DNA of 64,000 bases. It comes from JAICNG01 sp035249985 (GTDB lineage Bacteria; Gemmatimonadota; Gemmatimonadetes; Gemmatimonadales; Gemmatimonadaceae). Made by a program: the position numbers and the translations under genes. The number at the start of each line of letters is the position of its first letter. Position 1 is the stretch's first letter. Below are positions 52,155-61,341 of this stretch, one piece after another. The stretch lies in the NCBI GenBank assembly GCA_035249985.1, contig DATFFP010000030.1, forward strand, positions 29,617-93,616, read 5' to 3'. The notes beneath the pieces are model-generated. The model searched no databases. It was given only the letters and a program-made list of their open reading frames with translations, and was not told the DNA's origin.

Positions 52155-53081
52155 ATGCTGACCCCGTGGATGGCCGCGCGCCGCTCCGTGCTTGCCTGGT
52201 GCATACTCGTCGCGTTCGGCGCGTGCGATCGATCACGGGACCCCGGCCGACGAACCGACACAACACTGCCACCGTCCGTGGGCGCTGTCGAGTCGCTTCC
52301 TCGGGGAGAACAGGCACAGCGATGGGAGAGCGGCACGGGCGCCGTACTGCTTGTGCGGGATGATACCGTCACGCGTGCGATCTATCCGACGCTGACGCAG
52401 CTCGACTCGACGGCCGTGCTCGATGAAGACGTCGTGCGGGGCTTCATCGCCGAGGCCGTGTCGACCGAGGGTGCCGCTGGCTCGTTGCGCATACGGGGGT
52501 TCAGCGCGATCGAAGAAGAGTGCGCGGTGTGGCCGGCAGTCGCCCTGGCAGCGGATTCATCGCGGAGCTGGACCGTCGCCTTTCAGCGCGGCGTCGCATC
52601 CCCGATCACGCTCCGCCCCATCGAATCCCTCACGGCCGTGGACTCGGCGCGCCTCGCCGTGGATCTCACTCGCCTGGCGGCGCTGCTGCCTAACGACACA
52701 TCCCGGGTGTTTCGCGGCTTGCCGTTCGTGATCAGGACCGCCCATGGATTCACGCCTCCTGGCGGCATGCCGTCCGTCGTCGCAGAGATCGTCCGTCGGG
52801 TCAACGTCGAGGCCAACCCGCGCGAGGAAACACTGCTCCTCATCGCCGAGCGCGAGGGGCCCGGGGCCGGGTGGCGTACGGTGTACTCCGAGCGGGCTTC
52901 GGGCGACGAGCTACATGTGGAGCGGGCCACCCCACTCGCGGCCGTGATGCTTGGCGCGCAATCGCTCCCGACGGTCGTCATCGAGCGCACCGGCGCCGAC
53001 TGGGTTACGTATGCCTTCATTCAGCGATTTCGCGACGGCGTATGGCGGGAGAGCTGGGAGAGCGCTCACTCGGGTTGCTGA
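52155..53081 (+). CDS. Putative lipoprotein of unknown function
   Basis: 308 residues. The signal ends in a lipobox with Cys24 (LVAFGAC). The mature protein has no recognised domain; ERTGADWVTYAFIQRF near the end and an acidic RGFSAIEEECAVW region are the most regular parts. The 3' end overlaps a convergent gene by 16 nt. Confidence 0.75.
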   Translation: MLTPWMAARRSVLAWCILVAFGACDRSRDPGRRTDTTLPPSVGAVESLPRGEQAQRWESGTGAVLLVRDDTVTRAIYPTLTQLDSTAVLDEDVVRGFIAEAVSTEGAAGSLRIRGFSAIEEECAVWPAVALAADSSRSWTVAFQRGVASPITLRPIESLTAVDSARLAVDLTRLAALLPNDTSRVFRGLPFVIRTAHGFTPPGGMPSVVAEIVRRVNVEANPREETLLLIAEREGPGAGWRTVYSERASGDELHVERATPLAAVMLGAQSLPTVVIERTGADWVTYAFIQRFRDGVWRESWESAHSGC

Positions 53082-53566
53082 GACGTTGCGGTCGCACCCG
53101 CCTGCTCCGGTCGAGGTGCTGTGCGGCGCTCGGTGACATCGGTGATCACGTCGCTCAGCAGATCTCGAAAGTGGTGCGCGGCCAGCAAATGGAGTGAGCC
53201 GTACCCGACGATCCAGAGAGCGAGCGCAGCGCTGAGGAGAGCCAGCCGCGGCCACCCCCACCCGAGCACCGCCATGCCGAGGGTAATCAGTCCGGTGAGT
53301 GCCTGGAGCGCACCGAAGTACAGCCGGTAGCTCACCCGCCACGGACCACCACCCCACGCGCTGAGTGTCGCCGTCCCGCGTGTGATCAACGCGAGCCAGC
53401 CAACGCGTGCAAGCTTCCACGGCGGCGGCATGCGGAAGACCAGCTCACCAGCCGGCGCCCGGTCGGTCGTAGCACCGCGCTCTCGCAGCGCGCGGTCGAG
53501 CTGCACGAGAATCGCCTGGGTCTGACGCACCGTTGGATTGGTGCGCAATAGCAGTGAACGTCTCAC
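53066..53566 (-). CDS. Hypothetical protein with two membrane segments
   Basis: 166 residues from GTG 53566, preceded by ACAGGAATTC, a good ribosome site; a longer frame to 53656 would overlap the upstream permease. Two membrane segments: YFGALQALTGLITLGMAVLG and ALLSAALALWIVGYGSLHLL. The N-terminal half is cytoplasmic, with a conserved-looking PAGELVFRMPPPWKLARV. No family recognised. Downstream of the ABC permeases, possibly accessory. Confidence 0.65.
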   Translation of the reverse strand: MRRSLLLRTNPTVRQTQAILVQLDRALRERGATTDRAPAGELVFRMPPPWKLARVGWLALITRGTATLSAWGGGPWRVSYRLYFGALQALTGLITLGMAVLGWGWPRLALLSAALALWIVGYGSLHLLAAHHFRDLLSDVITDVTERRTAPRPEQAGATATSQQPE

Positions 53567-53582
53567 GAATTCCTGTTCCGCC

Positions 53583-54485
53583 TCATGCCTGTCCCAGCGC
53601 GGCGGGCGTGGCGCCCCGGCCTCGCCGCACGCCCAACAGAATGAGCGTGAGGGCATACGGCAGCATCAGAAAGAACTGATAGGGAAGTTGCCATCCCATC
53701 GCCTGAAAGAAGAACTGAAGAGCACTCGCCGCGCCGAACAGGAGTGCCGCAAGGCCCACGCCGACAGGGTGCCAGCGACCGAGGACAACAATGGCGATGG
53801 CGATGAAGCCGCGACCAGCCGACATGCCTTCCGCAAAGGTCCCTGACTGGGCGAGCACCAAGGACGCCCCGCTGGCCCCCCCGAGCATGCCGCCGAACAG
53901 GACGGCGCCCAACCGTAGCCGCCCCTCGCGTATCCCGGCCGTGCGGGCCGCCTCTGGAGCCTCGCCCACGGCACGAAGAGCCAGCCCCAAGTGCGTGCGA
54001 TAGAGGAACCACCAGAGCGCCGGAATGAGAAGATATACCGCGTAGGTAAACACCGGTTGCGCAAAGAGCGCTCGCCCGACCAGGGGTATGTCGGACAACA
54101 CGGGAATCGGCAGCGGTGCGATCGTGGGAATGCTCAACGCCGCACCCGCCGCACCGTACGCCGTGCGATACACCGTTCCGGTGATGCCGGTCGCGAGAAG
54201 TGTCATCGCGGTGCCAACGATGATCTGGTCCGCTCGCGCGCCGAGCGCGAATGCGGCAAACACGGCGGCCGTTGCCACGCCCGCGAGTACCCCCGCGCCG
54301 ATGCCCCCGACCGCTCCCGCACTCGCACCGACCAGCGCGCCGAAAGCTCCAGCGAGAATGATCCCCTCGAGGCCAATGTTGATCACGCCGGCGCGTTCCA
54401 CGACCGTTTCACCGAGAGCGGCGAGCGCGAGCGGCGTCGCCGTGCGCACCGATGCCTCCAGAAGTGCGTCGAGGTTGGCGATCAC
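53583..54485 (-). CDS. ABC transporter permease (BMP/nucleoside-type, second subunit)
   Basis: 300 residues, about 8-10 membrane segments, with GETVVERAGVINIGLEGIILAG at the start, the diagnostic motif of BMP-type (RbsC-like, YufQ/NupQ) nucleoside importer permeases. EAPEAARTAGIREGRL is the cytoplasmic coupling loop. It overlaps the first permease by 4 nt (ATGA). With 54482-55600 it should form the heterodimeric membrane channel for the ATPase at 57.5 kb. Confidence 0.92.
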   Translation of the reverse strand: MIANLDALLEASVRTATPLALAALGETVVERAGVINIGLEGIILAGAFGALVGASAGAVGGIGAGVLAGVATAAVFAAFALGARADQIIVGTAMTLLATGITGTVYRTAYGAAGAALSIPTIAPLPIPVLSDIPLVGRALFAQPVFTYAVYLLIPALWWFLYRTHLGLALRAVGEAPEAARTAGIREGRLRLGAVLFGGMLGGASGASLVLAQSGTFAEGMSAGRGFIAIAIVVLGRWHPVGVGLAALLFGAASALQFFFQAMGWQLPYQFFLMLPYALTLILLGVRRGRGATPAALGQA

Positions 54486-55600
54486 GCGATGCTCGGAGTG
54501 GGCGGATGGCGAATCTGCGACGCTTCATGTGCGGCGTCAGGGGGCCCCCCAGCCGCATCGTTAGGTAGCCGCCGAGACGCGGTCCAGCGGTCTGCGAGGA
54601 CAACCGCCAAGACCAGAACGGCCTCGATGGCCGTCACGACCACCGAGGGAATGCCCGCGTCGCGCTGCATGGCGAGCGCCCCAGACTCGAGCGCCCCAAA
54701 CAGAATCGCCGACGGGATGATCGCCAACGGATCGAGGCGTCCCAGCAACGCGACGACGATGGCGGTGTAGCCATAGCCTGGCGACAGGCTCTCGTAGAGT
54801 GCGAAGGTCACCCCGGAGACCTCGACGGCGCCCGCCAGGCCCGCGAGGCCTCCCCCCACGAGGAACGCCCACCCCGCGACGCGAGCCGCATCGATGCGCC
54901 CGGCGATCTTCGCCGCATCGGGATTCGCTCCCACAGCGCGCAGGCGAAAGCCGGCCGCGGTCGATCGTAGCCACCACCACAACGCCGGCGCGACGAGGAG
55001 TGCAATGACAAAGCCTGCATGCAGACGCGTGCCAGGAATGATGCGCGGCAGGCGTGCCGCGTCGACGATGGGTGCGCTCTGCGGATAGATGCCTAACGGC
55101 TCCTGCAGCGGGCCGTGGACGAGCACCCCCACCAGATGCAGCGCCACGAAGTTGAGCATGATCGTCGAGATGACCTCGAGCACGCCCCGCCGGCGACGGA
55201 GCACCTCCGCGATCGACGCCCACAGCGTTCCGGCCAGCGTTCCCGCGCCCAGCACCAGGGGTACGAGCAGGATCCGTGGCACGTCGGCGAGGAGAACACT
55301 CACCCCCGTTGCAGCTACCGCCCCGGCAAGGAGTTGCCCCTCGGCACCGATGTTCCAGATGCCAGCCCGGAAGGCGAGCGCGACGCCAAGGCCGGCCAGC
55401 AATAATGGCGTGGCGCGCACGAGCGTGGCCGACGCGAAGGCAGTCGTACTGCCGAAGGAGCCCCGCCAGAGCGCAACGAGCGCGCGCTCGGCGTCATAGC
55501 CGGCGAGATGCAGAACGCCGGCGAGCAGGACGAGCGAAAGTGAGAGTACGGCGAGGGCGAGCGCGACACCGGACCAGCGCGCGCGATAGATCCGCAACAC
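54482..55600 (-). CDS. ABC transporter permease (BMP/nucleoside-type, first subunit)
   Basis: 372 residues. GLGVALAFRAGIWNIGAEGQLLAG is the family signature; membrane segments alternate through the length and GANPDAAKIAGRIDAARV is the coupling loop. Homologous to YufP/NupP-like subunits of purine-nucleoside or simple-sugar importers. The C-terminus is basic and Pro-rich. It follows the Hsp20 gene on the minus strand after a hairpin-rich gap. Confidence 0.92.
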   Translation of the reverse strand: MLRIYRARWSGVALALAVLSLSLVLLAGVLHLAGYDAERALVALWRGSFGSTTAFASATLVRATPLLLAGLGVALAFRAGIWNIGAEGQLLAGAVAATGVSVLLADVPRILLVPLVLGAGTLAGTLWASIAEVLRRRRGVLEVISTIMLNFVALHLVGVLVHGPLQEPLGIYPQSAPIVDAARLPRIIPGTRLHAGFVIALLVAPALWWWLRSTAAGFRLRAVGANPDAAKIAGRIDAARVAGWAFLVGGGLAGLAGAVEVSGVTFALYESLSPGYGYTAIVVALLGRLDPLAIIPSAILFGALESGALAMQRDAGIPSVVVTAIEAVLVLAVVLADRWTASRRLPNDAAGGPPDAAHEASQIRHPPTPSIA

Positions 55601-55620
55601 GCCGCAATTCTAACGCGCGC

Positions 55621-55679
55621 GGGTGCGCGGCCGCACCCCCGCGCCACAACGCGGGCGGGCTCGGCAGAGCCTCGCCCGC
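55621..55679. terminator. Two GC-rich hairpins between hsp20 and the permease genes
   Basis: GGGTGCG-CGGC-CGCACCC (55621-55638) and GCGGGCGGGCTC-GGCA-GAGCCTCGCCCGC (55651-55679, one bulge). They could end the Hsp20 transcript on the minus strand. There is no T-tract. Confidence 0.4.
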
Positions 55680-55708
55680 GAGTGGATCACGATCCGATCG
55701 TATCGGGC

Positions 55709-56149
55709 CTAGTTCTGATGCCCGTTGGCCGTGATCGCGATCTTGCGAGCACGGGCCGTGGCGGCCTTCGGAATGTTGATGGTGACGACCCCCCGATCGA
55801 ACGAAGCCTGAATGCGCTCACTGTCGACCGTTTCGGGGAGGCGCACCACGCGCTCGAATTCGCCAAGCGTGCGCTCCGCCACGTAGATCTTGTCCTCAGC
55901 GTCGTGTTCGGCGCTGGCGCGCGTGCCGCGAATCGTCAACGCGCCCCGGTCGAACGTGAGGTCGATCGCGTCGTGAGAAACCCCAGGCACATCGAGCGTC
56001 ACGATGAATGCATCGGCGCGCTCGACGACATCCATGGAGGGCAGCCAGGTGCCGGCGTTTCCGAAATTGCGCGTGAACACCCGGTCGAGCTCCCGATTCA
56101 AGGTCAGTACGCGATCGAGTGTCGGAACGAGAGTGCGAACGGTCATCAT
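55709..56149 (-). CDS. Small heat-shock protein, Hsp20 family
   Basis: 146 residues from ATG 56149, preceded by GAGGAG. The alpha-crystallin core runs about 45-140: WLPSMDVVERADAFIVTLDV, the strand before LTIRGTRAS and the conserved ASFDRGVVTINIP motif. A holdase chaperone in the cytoplasm. The gene sits inside a transporter cluster but has its own ribosome site and probably its own promoter; no CIRCE or sigma-32-like box was recognised. Confidence 0.93.
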   Translation of the reverse strand: MMTVRTLVPTLDRVLTLNRELDRVFTRNFGNAGTWLPSMDVVERADAFIVTLDVPGVSHDAIDLTFDRGALTIRGTRASAEHDAEDKIYVAERTLGEFERVVRLPETVDSERIQASFDRGVVTINIPKAATARARKIAITANGHQN

Positions 56150-56337
56150 AGTAGCTCCTCTGCAAATGCGCTCCGCGGTGTTGCGGAGGTCGTGATACGT
56201 GTGCACGGCGAGCCCGTTCCCGCCGCGACCGCCGCGACTGGAAGCAGCCGACATGCCGATCGATCCGGCCAACGTGGCAAGCCACGGGGCGGGGAGGACG
56301 ATCGTTCCGGCAGCGAGGTCTGCCACGATGACGACCG

Positions 56338-57534
56338 TCAGGCCATGACCTCGCGCCGCCGCGCCAGGCTGCGGATAGCCAAAATGCCTGCGACAGGTCC
56401 AACCGCGAGCATCCCGAATGCGGCCGCCCATCCTGCACGTTCGACGATGGGAGGAACCAGCTGAATCGAGATCAGCGTGAGCAAAAACCCGAGGCAGGTC
56501 TGCGTAGTGAGCGCGGTCCCCACGGCGTGAGGAGGCACCGCTTCGGTCACGAGCGCGCTGAATTGTGCGCTATCAGCGATGACGAAAAAACTCCATACCG
56601 CGACCATCGCCGCGGTGAGGCGCAGATCCAGGCCAAAAAATACCCCCGCCAGGAGCGCACAGCTTCCGCTGAGGGCGAGCGCGATTGTGATCACGCGCTC
56701 GCGACCGCGACGGTCGGCGGCTACGCCACCCCACACGCATCCGAGCGCACCGAAGGCGATTACGAGGAACGCCGTCAATGCAACGACGTCCTCACCGGCA
56801 GGGTCCCGGGACGCCGCGGTGCTCGCGGCAAGAAAGGCAGGGATCCAGGCCCAAAACGAATACAGCTCGAACATGTGGCCGAGGTACCCGCCCGTCGCGA
56901 GGCGCCAGCGAGGGGTGCGAAGGACGGTCCCGACGAGCCCCCACGAGAACGGCCGCGATGCGAAGGGGTACGGGCCGTCGCGATAGGCGATCACGATGAT
57001 GGCGGCGCCGAAAACCGCGAACAGGGAGGAACCGAGAATCACCGGCATCAGATCGCCCCATGCGAACGACTTCACGAGAAAGGGCAGCGCTTTCCCGATC
57101 GTCAGCGCGCCGACGATGACGCCGATCGCGAGTCCACGACGTGAGCGGAACCACGTTGCCGCCATCTTCATCCCTGGCGGATAGACCCCGGCGAGGAACA
57201 GCCCGGTGAGAAAGCGTGACGCCAGCGCAAGAGCGAAGTGGTCGCTGACCAGTAGCAATCCGTTTGCGATCGCGCCTAACGTGGCGCAGATGGCGACATA
57301 GTAACGCGACGGTACTAAATCGGCGAGATTCAGCACCGCCGCCAGGGCCGTGCCAACGACGAATCCCAGCTGCACGATCGCGGTGAGCCAGCCAACTTGC
57401 GCCGTATCGAGCGACCAGCGCGCCTGGAGGAGCGGCGATACCGCCGTGCCCGCGAACCAGAGCGACATCGCCAGCAACTCCGCGAGCGCGAGAAGCCCCA
57501 GGGCGCGCCAGCGGAGGGGATGCGAGTCCTCCAC
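56338..57534 (-). CDS. MFS transporter, NarK-like
   Basis: 398 residues from GTG 57534, 5 nt after the ABC ATPase stop; the frame can be extended upstream to 57612 but that overlaps the ATPase gene. 12 membrane segments. FLTGLFLAGVYPPGMKMAATWF is the MFS motif seen in nitrate and sugar-phosphate transporter relatives; FVIADSAQFSALVTEAVPP is the second half. Substrate unknown. Confidence 0.87.
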   Translation of the reverse strand: MEDSHPLRWRALGLLALAELLAMSLWFAGTAVSPLLQARWSLDTAQVGWLTAIVQLGFVVGTALAAVLNLADLVPSRYYVAICATLGAIANGLLLVSDHFALALASRFLTGLFLAGVYPPGMKMAATWFRSRRGLAIGVIVGALTIGKALPFLVKSFAWGDLMPVILGSSLFAVFGAAIIVIAYRDGPYPFASRPFSWGLVGTVLRTPRWRLATGGYLGHMFELYSFWAWIPAFLAASTAASRDPAGEDVVALTAFLVIAFGALGCVWGGVAADRRGRERVITIALALSGSCALLAGVFFGLDLRLTAAMVAVWSFFVIADSAQFSALVTEAVPPHAVGTALTTQTCLGFLLTLISIQLVPPIVERAGWAAAFGMLAVGPVAGILAIRSLARRREVMA

Positions 57535-57538
57535 CCCG

Positions 57539-58969
57539 TTAGGCGCCAAGCATCGCCCGACCAATCCGGTCGGCGTCGAGAGGGATCTCTTGAACACGTC
57601 CGCCGAACGCAACGATCACGCGGTCGGCGAGGGCCAGCAGCTCGTCGAGATCGCTCGCATGGACGACCACCGCGGCTCCGCCATCGCGCGCGTGCTTGAG
57701 GCGCTCGCGAATCGCCGCCGCCGCACGAACATCGAGCCCCTGCGTAGGATTCTCGACGACGACCAGCTGGGGCTCGCCATCGAGCTCTCTCGCCAAGACC
57801 AGCTTCTGTTGATTGCCGCCGGACAAGGTGCGGACGGGCACATTCACGTTGCCGGCACGTATCCCATGCTGGTCGACCAGCGCACGTGCGCGCTGGGCAA
57901 CATCGCGCCAACGGACGTGCCCGCGCGCGCTCCCTGCACCACGGAGCGCAACATTCTCCGTCACCGTGAACGACGGGATGAGCGCGTCACGCTGCCGGTG
58001 TTCTGGAATGAAGGCGACGTCAGCGGGGATTCGAAGCTCGCCCCTCGCCGGCGCAAGTCGCCCCGCGAGCGCGAGGAGCAACTCATGATGACCCGAGCCC
58101 TCGACCCCCGCGATCCCGAGTATCTCTCCCGCACGCACCCCCATCGACGCGTTGTGTAGACGCACGACCCCCCGGGCATCGCGGAGCTCGACCTCATCGA
58201 GGTCCGCGATCAACGCACCGGGTTCTCGGGGTGACAATGTGGGTGGCTCAGCCGCCCCTCCATCCGGAAACATCGCTCGCGCGAGGTCCTCTTCCGAGAT
58301 CGCTCTGGCTGGCGCGGTGAGCACCGTGCGCCCGCGTCGGAGCACCGTCACCTCGTCGGCGATGGCAAGCGCTTCGCGAAGCTTATGGGTGACGAGCACC
58401 ACCGCACTTCCGCCGTCCGCAACGCGCCGCAGGAGCGTCATGAGCTCCACCGCCTCGGCGGGCGCGAGGACCGCTGTCGGCTCATCGAGGATGAGCACGC
58501 GCGCGTCGCGCGCAAAGATCTTGAGCAGCTCCAGCTTCTGTTGCGCCGCAGGCGGAAGGTCGCCGACGCGCGCGTCGGGATCGATGCGGAGCGACGTCCG
58601 TTGAGCGAGCGCACGCACCCGCTCCGCGGCCTCACGCGGCTGGTACCGCCCGCGACCGCCCAGCGCGAGGTTATCGGTGACGGACATCGCCGGCACGAGG
58701 GAGAAGTGCTGTTGCACCATGCCGACGCCATGAGCGATCGCATCGGCTGGCGAGCGAAACCCCACGACATGTCCGTCCAGCTCGACGACGCCGGCGTCGG
58801 GTCGGTCGAGGCCGTAGGCGATCCGCATGAGCGTCGTCTTGCCAGCTCCGTTTTCACCTAGCAAGGCGTGAACGGTCCCAGACGCCACAGTCAGCGCCGC
58901 CCCATCCAGCGCTGTAACCGGTCCGAATCGCTTGACGATCGACTGCAGTGAGAGGGCGTCCGGCGTCAC
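57539..58969 (-). CDS. ABC transporter ATP-binding protein, tandem domains (BMP/nucleoside-type)
   Basis: 476 residues with two ABC domains. First: Walker A GENGAGKTTL, Walker B VLILDEPTAVLAP, degenerate signature QQKLELLKIFARD. Second: Walker A-like GVEGSGHHELLL without the Lys, signature LSGGNQQKLVLAREL, Walker B LVVVENPTQGLD. This is the rule for simple-sugar and nucleoside importers (RbsA/YufO type). It pairs with permeases at 53.6-55.6 kb and a BMP receptor at 59.7 kb. It overlaps the Nif3-like gene by 4 nt (ATGA). Confidence 0.95.
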   Translation of the reverse strand: MTPDALSLQSIVKRFGPVTALDGAALTVASGTVHALLGENGAGKTTLMRIAYGLDRPDAGVVELDGHVVGFRSPADAIAHGVGMVQQHFSLVPAMSVTDNLALGGRGRYQPREAAERVRALAQRTSLRIDPDARVGDLPPAAQQKLELLKIFARDARVLILDEPTAVLAPAEAVELMTLLRRVADGGSAVVLVTHKLREALAIADEVTVLRRGRTVLTAPARAISEEDLARAMFPDGGAAEPPTLSPREPGALIADLDEVELRDARGVVRLHNASMGVRAGEILGIAGVEGSGHHELLLALAGRLAPARGELRIPADVAFIPEHRQRDALIPSFTVTENVALRGAGSARGHVRWRDVAQRARALVDQHGIRAGNVNVPVRTLSGGNQQKLVLARELDGEPQLVVVENPTQGLDVRAAAAIRERLKHARDGGAAVVVHASDLDELLALADRVIVAFGGRVQEIPLDADRIGRAMLGA

Positions 58970-59745
58970 AGTCCGGTCGGAGCCTCGAGAAATACCCAGG
59001 AGAGGCCGTACGTCGTGCCCACATGTTCGGCGAGGGCGCGGACCCCCAGCGTTTCAGTGGCGTAGTGGCCGGCGTAGATGATCGTTAGGCCCGCTTCCTC
59101 GGCGTCGATCGCCGTCCAGTGGGGCCCTTCCCCGACGATCAGGGTGTCGATGCCTGAGCTAATCGCCTCGCGAAGTGTCTCCTGGCCAGCGCCGGCTCCA
59201 GTGCAGATCGCCCAGCGCTTGGTCAGCCTTCCGTCGGCGTCGCCCGCTGTGCGCACCTCGTGTCCATGGGCACTGGCGAATCGCGCTGTGCGATCGATCA
59301 GCTCGCTTGTCGCCATGTCGCAGACCCCAGCCACGCCAATGTCGATCGTCTTGTACCGCGCAAACCCTGCTGAGGGCTGGAGACCGAGCTCGCGTGCAAG
59401 CAGGGCGTTGTTTCCCAGGTCGGGATGCATATCGAGCGGTAGATGAGCGCTGTACACGGCGATATTGTGTTCGAGCAGCAATCGCACGCGCCGTAAGAAT
59501 GCCCCGCGCAATGGTTGCGTCCCGCTCCAGAACAGCCCGTGATGCACGATGAGCAGGTTGGCAGCCGCATCGGCAGCAGCGCGAATCGTGCGCTCGCGCG
59601 CATCGACGGCCGCGGCCACCTTGGTGATGGGCGACTCCGTCTCGACCTGAATGCCGTTGACCGCGCCAGCGAAATCGGGAATTTCAGCAACGCGCAACGT
59701 GGCATCGAGGTGTTGCGCGATCTCGGCGATCGTGACCCGCTTCAT
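58966..59745 (-). CDS. Nif3-like dinuclear metal centre hexameric protein
   Basis: 259 residues. LLIVHHGLFWSG holds the His pair of the dinuclear metal site; IYAGHYATETLGVRALAEHV and IVGEGPHW supply further ligands. Nif3/YbgI-type proteins (also called GTP cyclohydrolase 1 type 2 homologues) have a toroid structure; the reaction is unsettled. Start and stop both overlap its neighbours (ATGA each side), so it is embedded in the transporter operon between receptor and ATPase. Confidence 0.92.
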   Translation of the reverse strand: MKRVTIAEIAQHLDATLRVAEIPDFAGAVNGIQVETESPITKVAAAVDARERTIRAAADAAANLLIVHHGLFWSGTQPLRGAFLRRVRLLLEHNIAVYSAHLPLDMHPDLGNNALLARELGLQPSAGFARYKTIDIGVAGVCDMATSELIDRTARFASAHGHEVRTAGDADGRLTKRWAICTGAGAGQETLREAISSGIDTLIVGEGPHWTAIDAEEAGLTIIYAGHYATETLGVRALAEHVGTTYGLSWVFLEAPTGL

Positions 59746-60785
59746 GGGCGGCGTCCGACCGAATCAACGAATTCAATGCGTGGCGGCTGCAGCTCCCCGC
59801 TGATGATACGACGCTCGGTCGAGTCGACGCGCGCGAGTACGCCGGCGGGAACGCGATCCCGCCACGCCGGATTGAGTACGAACCGTGTCACACCGGTGGT
59901 GCTGCCCAGTCGAAGCACACCCGGACGGAAGCGTCCCTCCTTTACATCGCGAGCGACTGAAAGAAAGGCGTGCGGGAGATCGATGACGACACTCCCGATG
60001 ATGACATCGGGCGCGACCGCGTTCTGATCGACGTTCGCGCCGAAGACCGCCACGCCCCTGGATTCTCGCGCGGCCTGAAAGATCCCCAGGCCCGCGGCAT
60101 CTGCATTTTGAAAGATGAAGTCGGTTCCTCGCCGAATCTGCGCGATCGCCTGCTCCTTTCCGGCGCTCGCGTCCTCCCAGTTGCCGACGTACGAGGTCAG
60201 CACGCGCACGCGCGAATTGATGGCGCGGGCCCCTGCTTCGAACGCGGCAAAGCTGCTGCGCACCGGTGGGATTTCCGTTCCCCCAATGGCTCCAATGACA
60301 TTCGATTTCGTGAGCGATCCGGCCAGAACTCCCGCCACGTATGACGGATCCTCGAAGCCGAACACCATCGGGGACACGTTAGGCGCCACTCGGCTCCCCG
60401 ACGTCGTGATGAAGACGGTACGCGGAAAGTCTGGCGCGACGCGCTCGGCGGCATCCTGGAATTCGAACCCATGGCCGAACACGAGTTGATATCCCTCGGA
60501 GCCGTAGTGACGGAAGTTCTCCTCGAAGTCGGCGGGTGTGCGGGTCTGGATATGGCTCACGGAGGCGGCGAGCGAATCGCGGATGCGCAGGAGACCCTGA
60601 TACGCTCCGCTGTTCCACGCCTGGTCGGAGATCGGCCCGGGGGTCAGCAGCGCGACCTTGAATGTGCCCGCCGAGTCGGAGGGCCGGGAGTCGCGAGAAG
60701 CCTCACCACACGCGAGGGTGAGCAGGAGTGGAATGACGTGGACAACTGTGGAAAAGCGGCGGGGACGCGAGAGGAGAGCGGCCAT
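59742..60785 (-). CDS. BMP family ABC transporter substrate-binding lipoprotein
   Basis: 347 residues from ATG 60785. The signal ends in a lipobox with Cys26 (LLLTLAC). The family pattern is VALLTPGPISDQAWNSGAYQG, then FPRTVFITTSGS, NVIGAIGGTEIPP, FIFQNADAAGLGI and GSVVIDLPHAF. BMP proteins (PnrA, Med) bind purine or pyrimidine nucleosides, so the transporter probably imports nucleosides, though other ligands are possible. The frame continues upstream to 60998 but includes the terminator of the next operon. Confidence 0.93.
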   Translation of the reverse strand: MAALLSRPRRFSTVVHVIPLLLTLACGEASRDSRPSDSAGTFKVALLTPGPISDQAWNSGAYQGLLRIRDSLAASVSHIQTRTPADFEENFRHYGSEGYQLVFGHGFEFQDAAERVAPDFPRTVFITTSGSRVAPNVSPMVFGFEDPSYVAGVLAGSLTKSNVIGAIGGTEIPPVRSSFAAFEAGARAINSRVRVLTSYVGNWEDASAGKEQAIAQIRRGTDFIFQNADAAGLGIFQAARESRGVAVFGANVDQNAVAPDVIIGSVVIDLPHAFLSVARDVKEGRFRPGVLRLGSTTGVTRFVLNPAWRDRVPAGVLARVDSTERRIISGELQPPRIEFVDSVGRRP

Positions 60786-60814
60786 AAGCGCTGATGGCGT
60801 CGGTGGATACGTCG

Positions 60815-60860
60815 TGTGGAAAACGAAACGCGAGGCAGGGCTCGAAGCCCTGCCTCGCGT
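60815..60860 (-). terminator. Strong terminator of the parA-parB-M23-bactofilin operon
   Basis: On the minus strand a perfect 15-bp stem (60828-60842 with 60846-60860) around a CGA loop, then TTTCGTTTT. It lies 31 nt after the bactofilin stop and 42 bp before the BMP start. Confidence 0.9.
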
Positions 60861-60891
60861 AGTATACGACGCGGGTGATCGCGCGGTGAGG

Positions 60892-61338
60892 TCAGCGCAC
60901 GACCGCGACCGGCTGCTTCTCTTTCGAGGAATGGTCCAACTGGCGCTGCGTCGGTTCGGAGACGTCCGCGATACGGACCGTCCCGTTGATGCGACCACCT
61001 TCGGCGACGGCGATGGATTTCGTGTTGATGTCTCCGACGATCGTCGACGTGGCCTGAATCTCGAGGCGCTCGGTGGCGCTGACGGTTCCCTGGACTTTCC
61101 CGCCGATTACCGCCTCGCGCGTGGTGATGTCACCCTTCACCTCGCCCTGGCGGCCGATGAGCACTTGGCGACCGGCGCGAATCGAGCCTTCGACGCGCCC
61201 TTCGATCTTGATCACGCCTTCCGTTTCGATGTCCCCGATCACACGCATTCCACTGGCAATGATCGAGAGCGTGCCTTCGCCGTTACCGCCGGTCTTCCCT
61301 TCGCCCGCCGACGTGGGCGTGTCCTTGAAGATCGCCAT
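60892..61338 (-). CDS. Bactofilin
   Basis: 148 residues. The beta-helical bactofilin domain (about residues 24-125) shows the repeated IxGxIxxxG pattern: MRVIGDIETEGVIKIEGRV, VLIGRQGEVKGDITTREAVI, GGKVQGTVSATERLEI, GDINTKSIAVAEGGRINGTV. Bactofilins polymerise into filaments without nucleotide and organise cell-wall enzymes and, in Myxococcus, ParABS. Here it follows the M23 peptidase by 3 nt and parB, a setting that fits both roles. Confidence 0.95.
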   Translation of the reverse strand: MAIFKDTPTSAGEGKTGGNGEGTLSIIASGMRVIGDIETEGVIKIEGRVEGSIRAGRQVLIGRQGEVKGDITTREAVIGGKVQGTVSATERLEIQATSTIVGDINTKSIAVAEGGRINGTVRIADVSEPTQRQLDHSSKEKQPVAVVR

Positions 61339-61341
61339 GAG

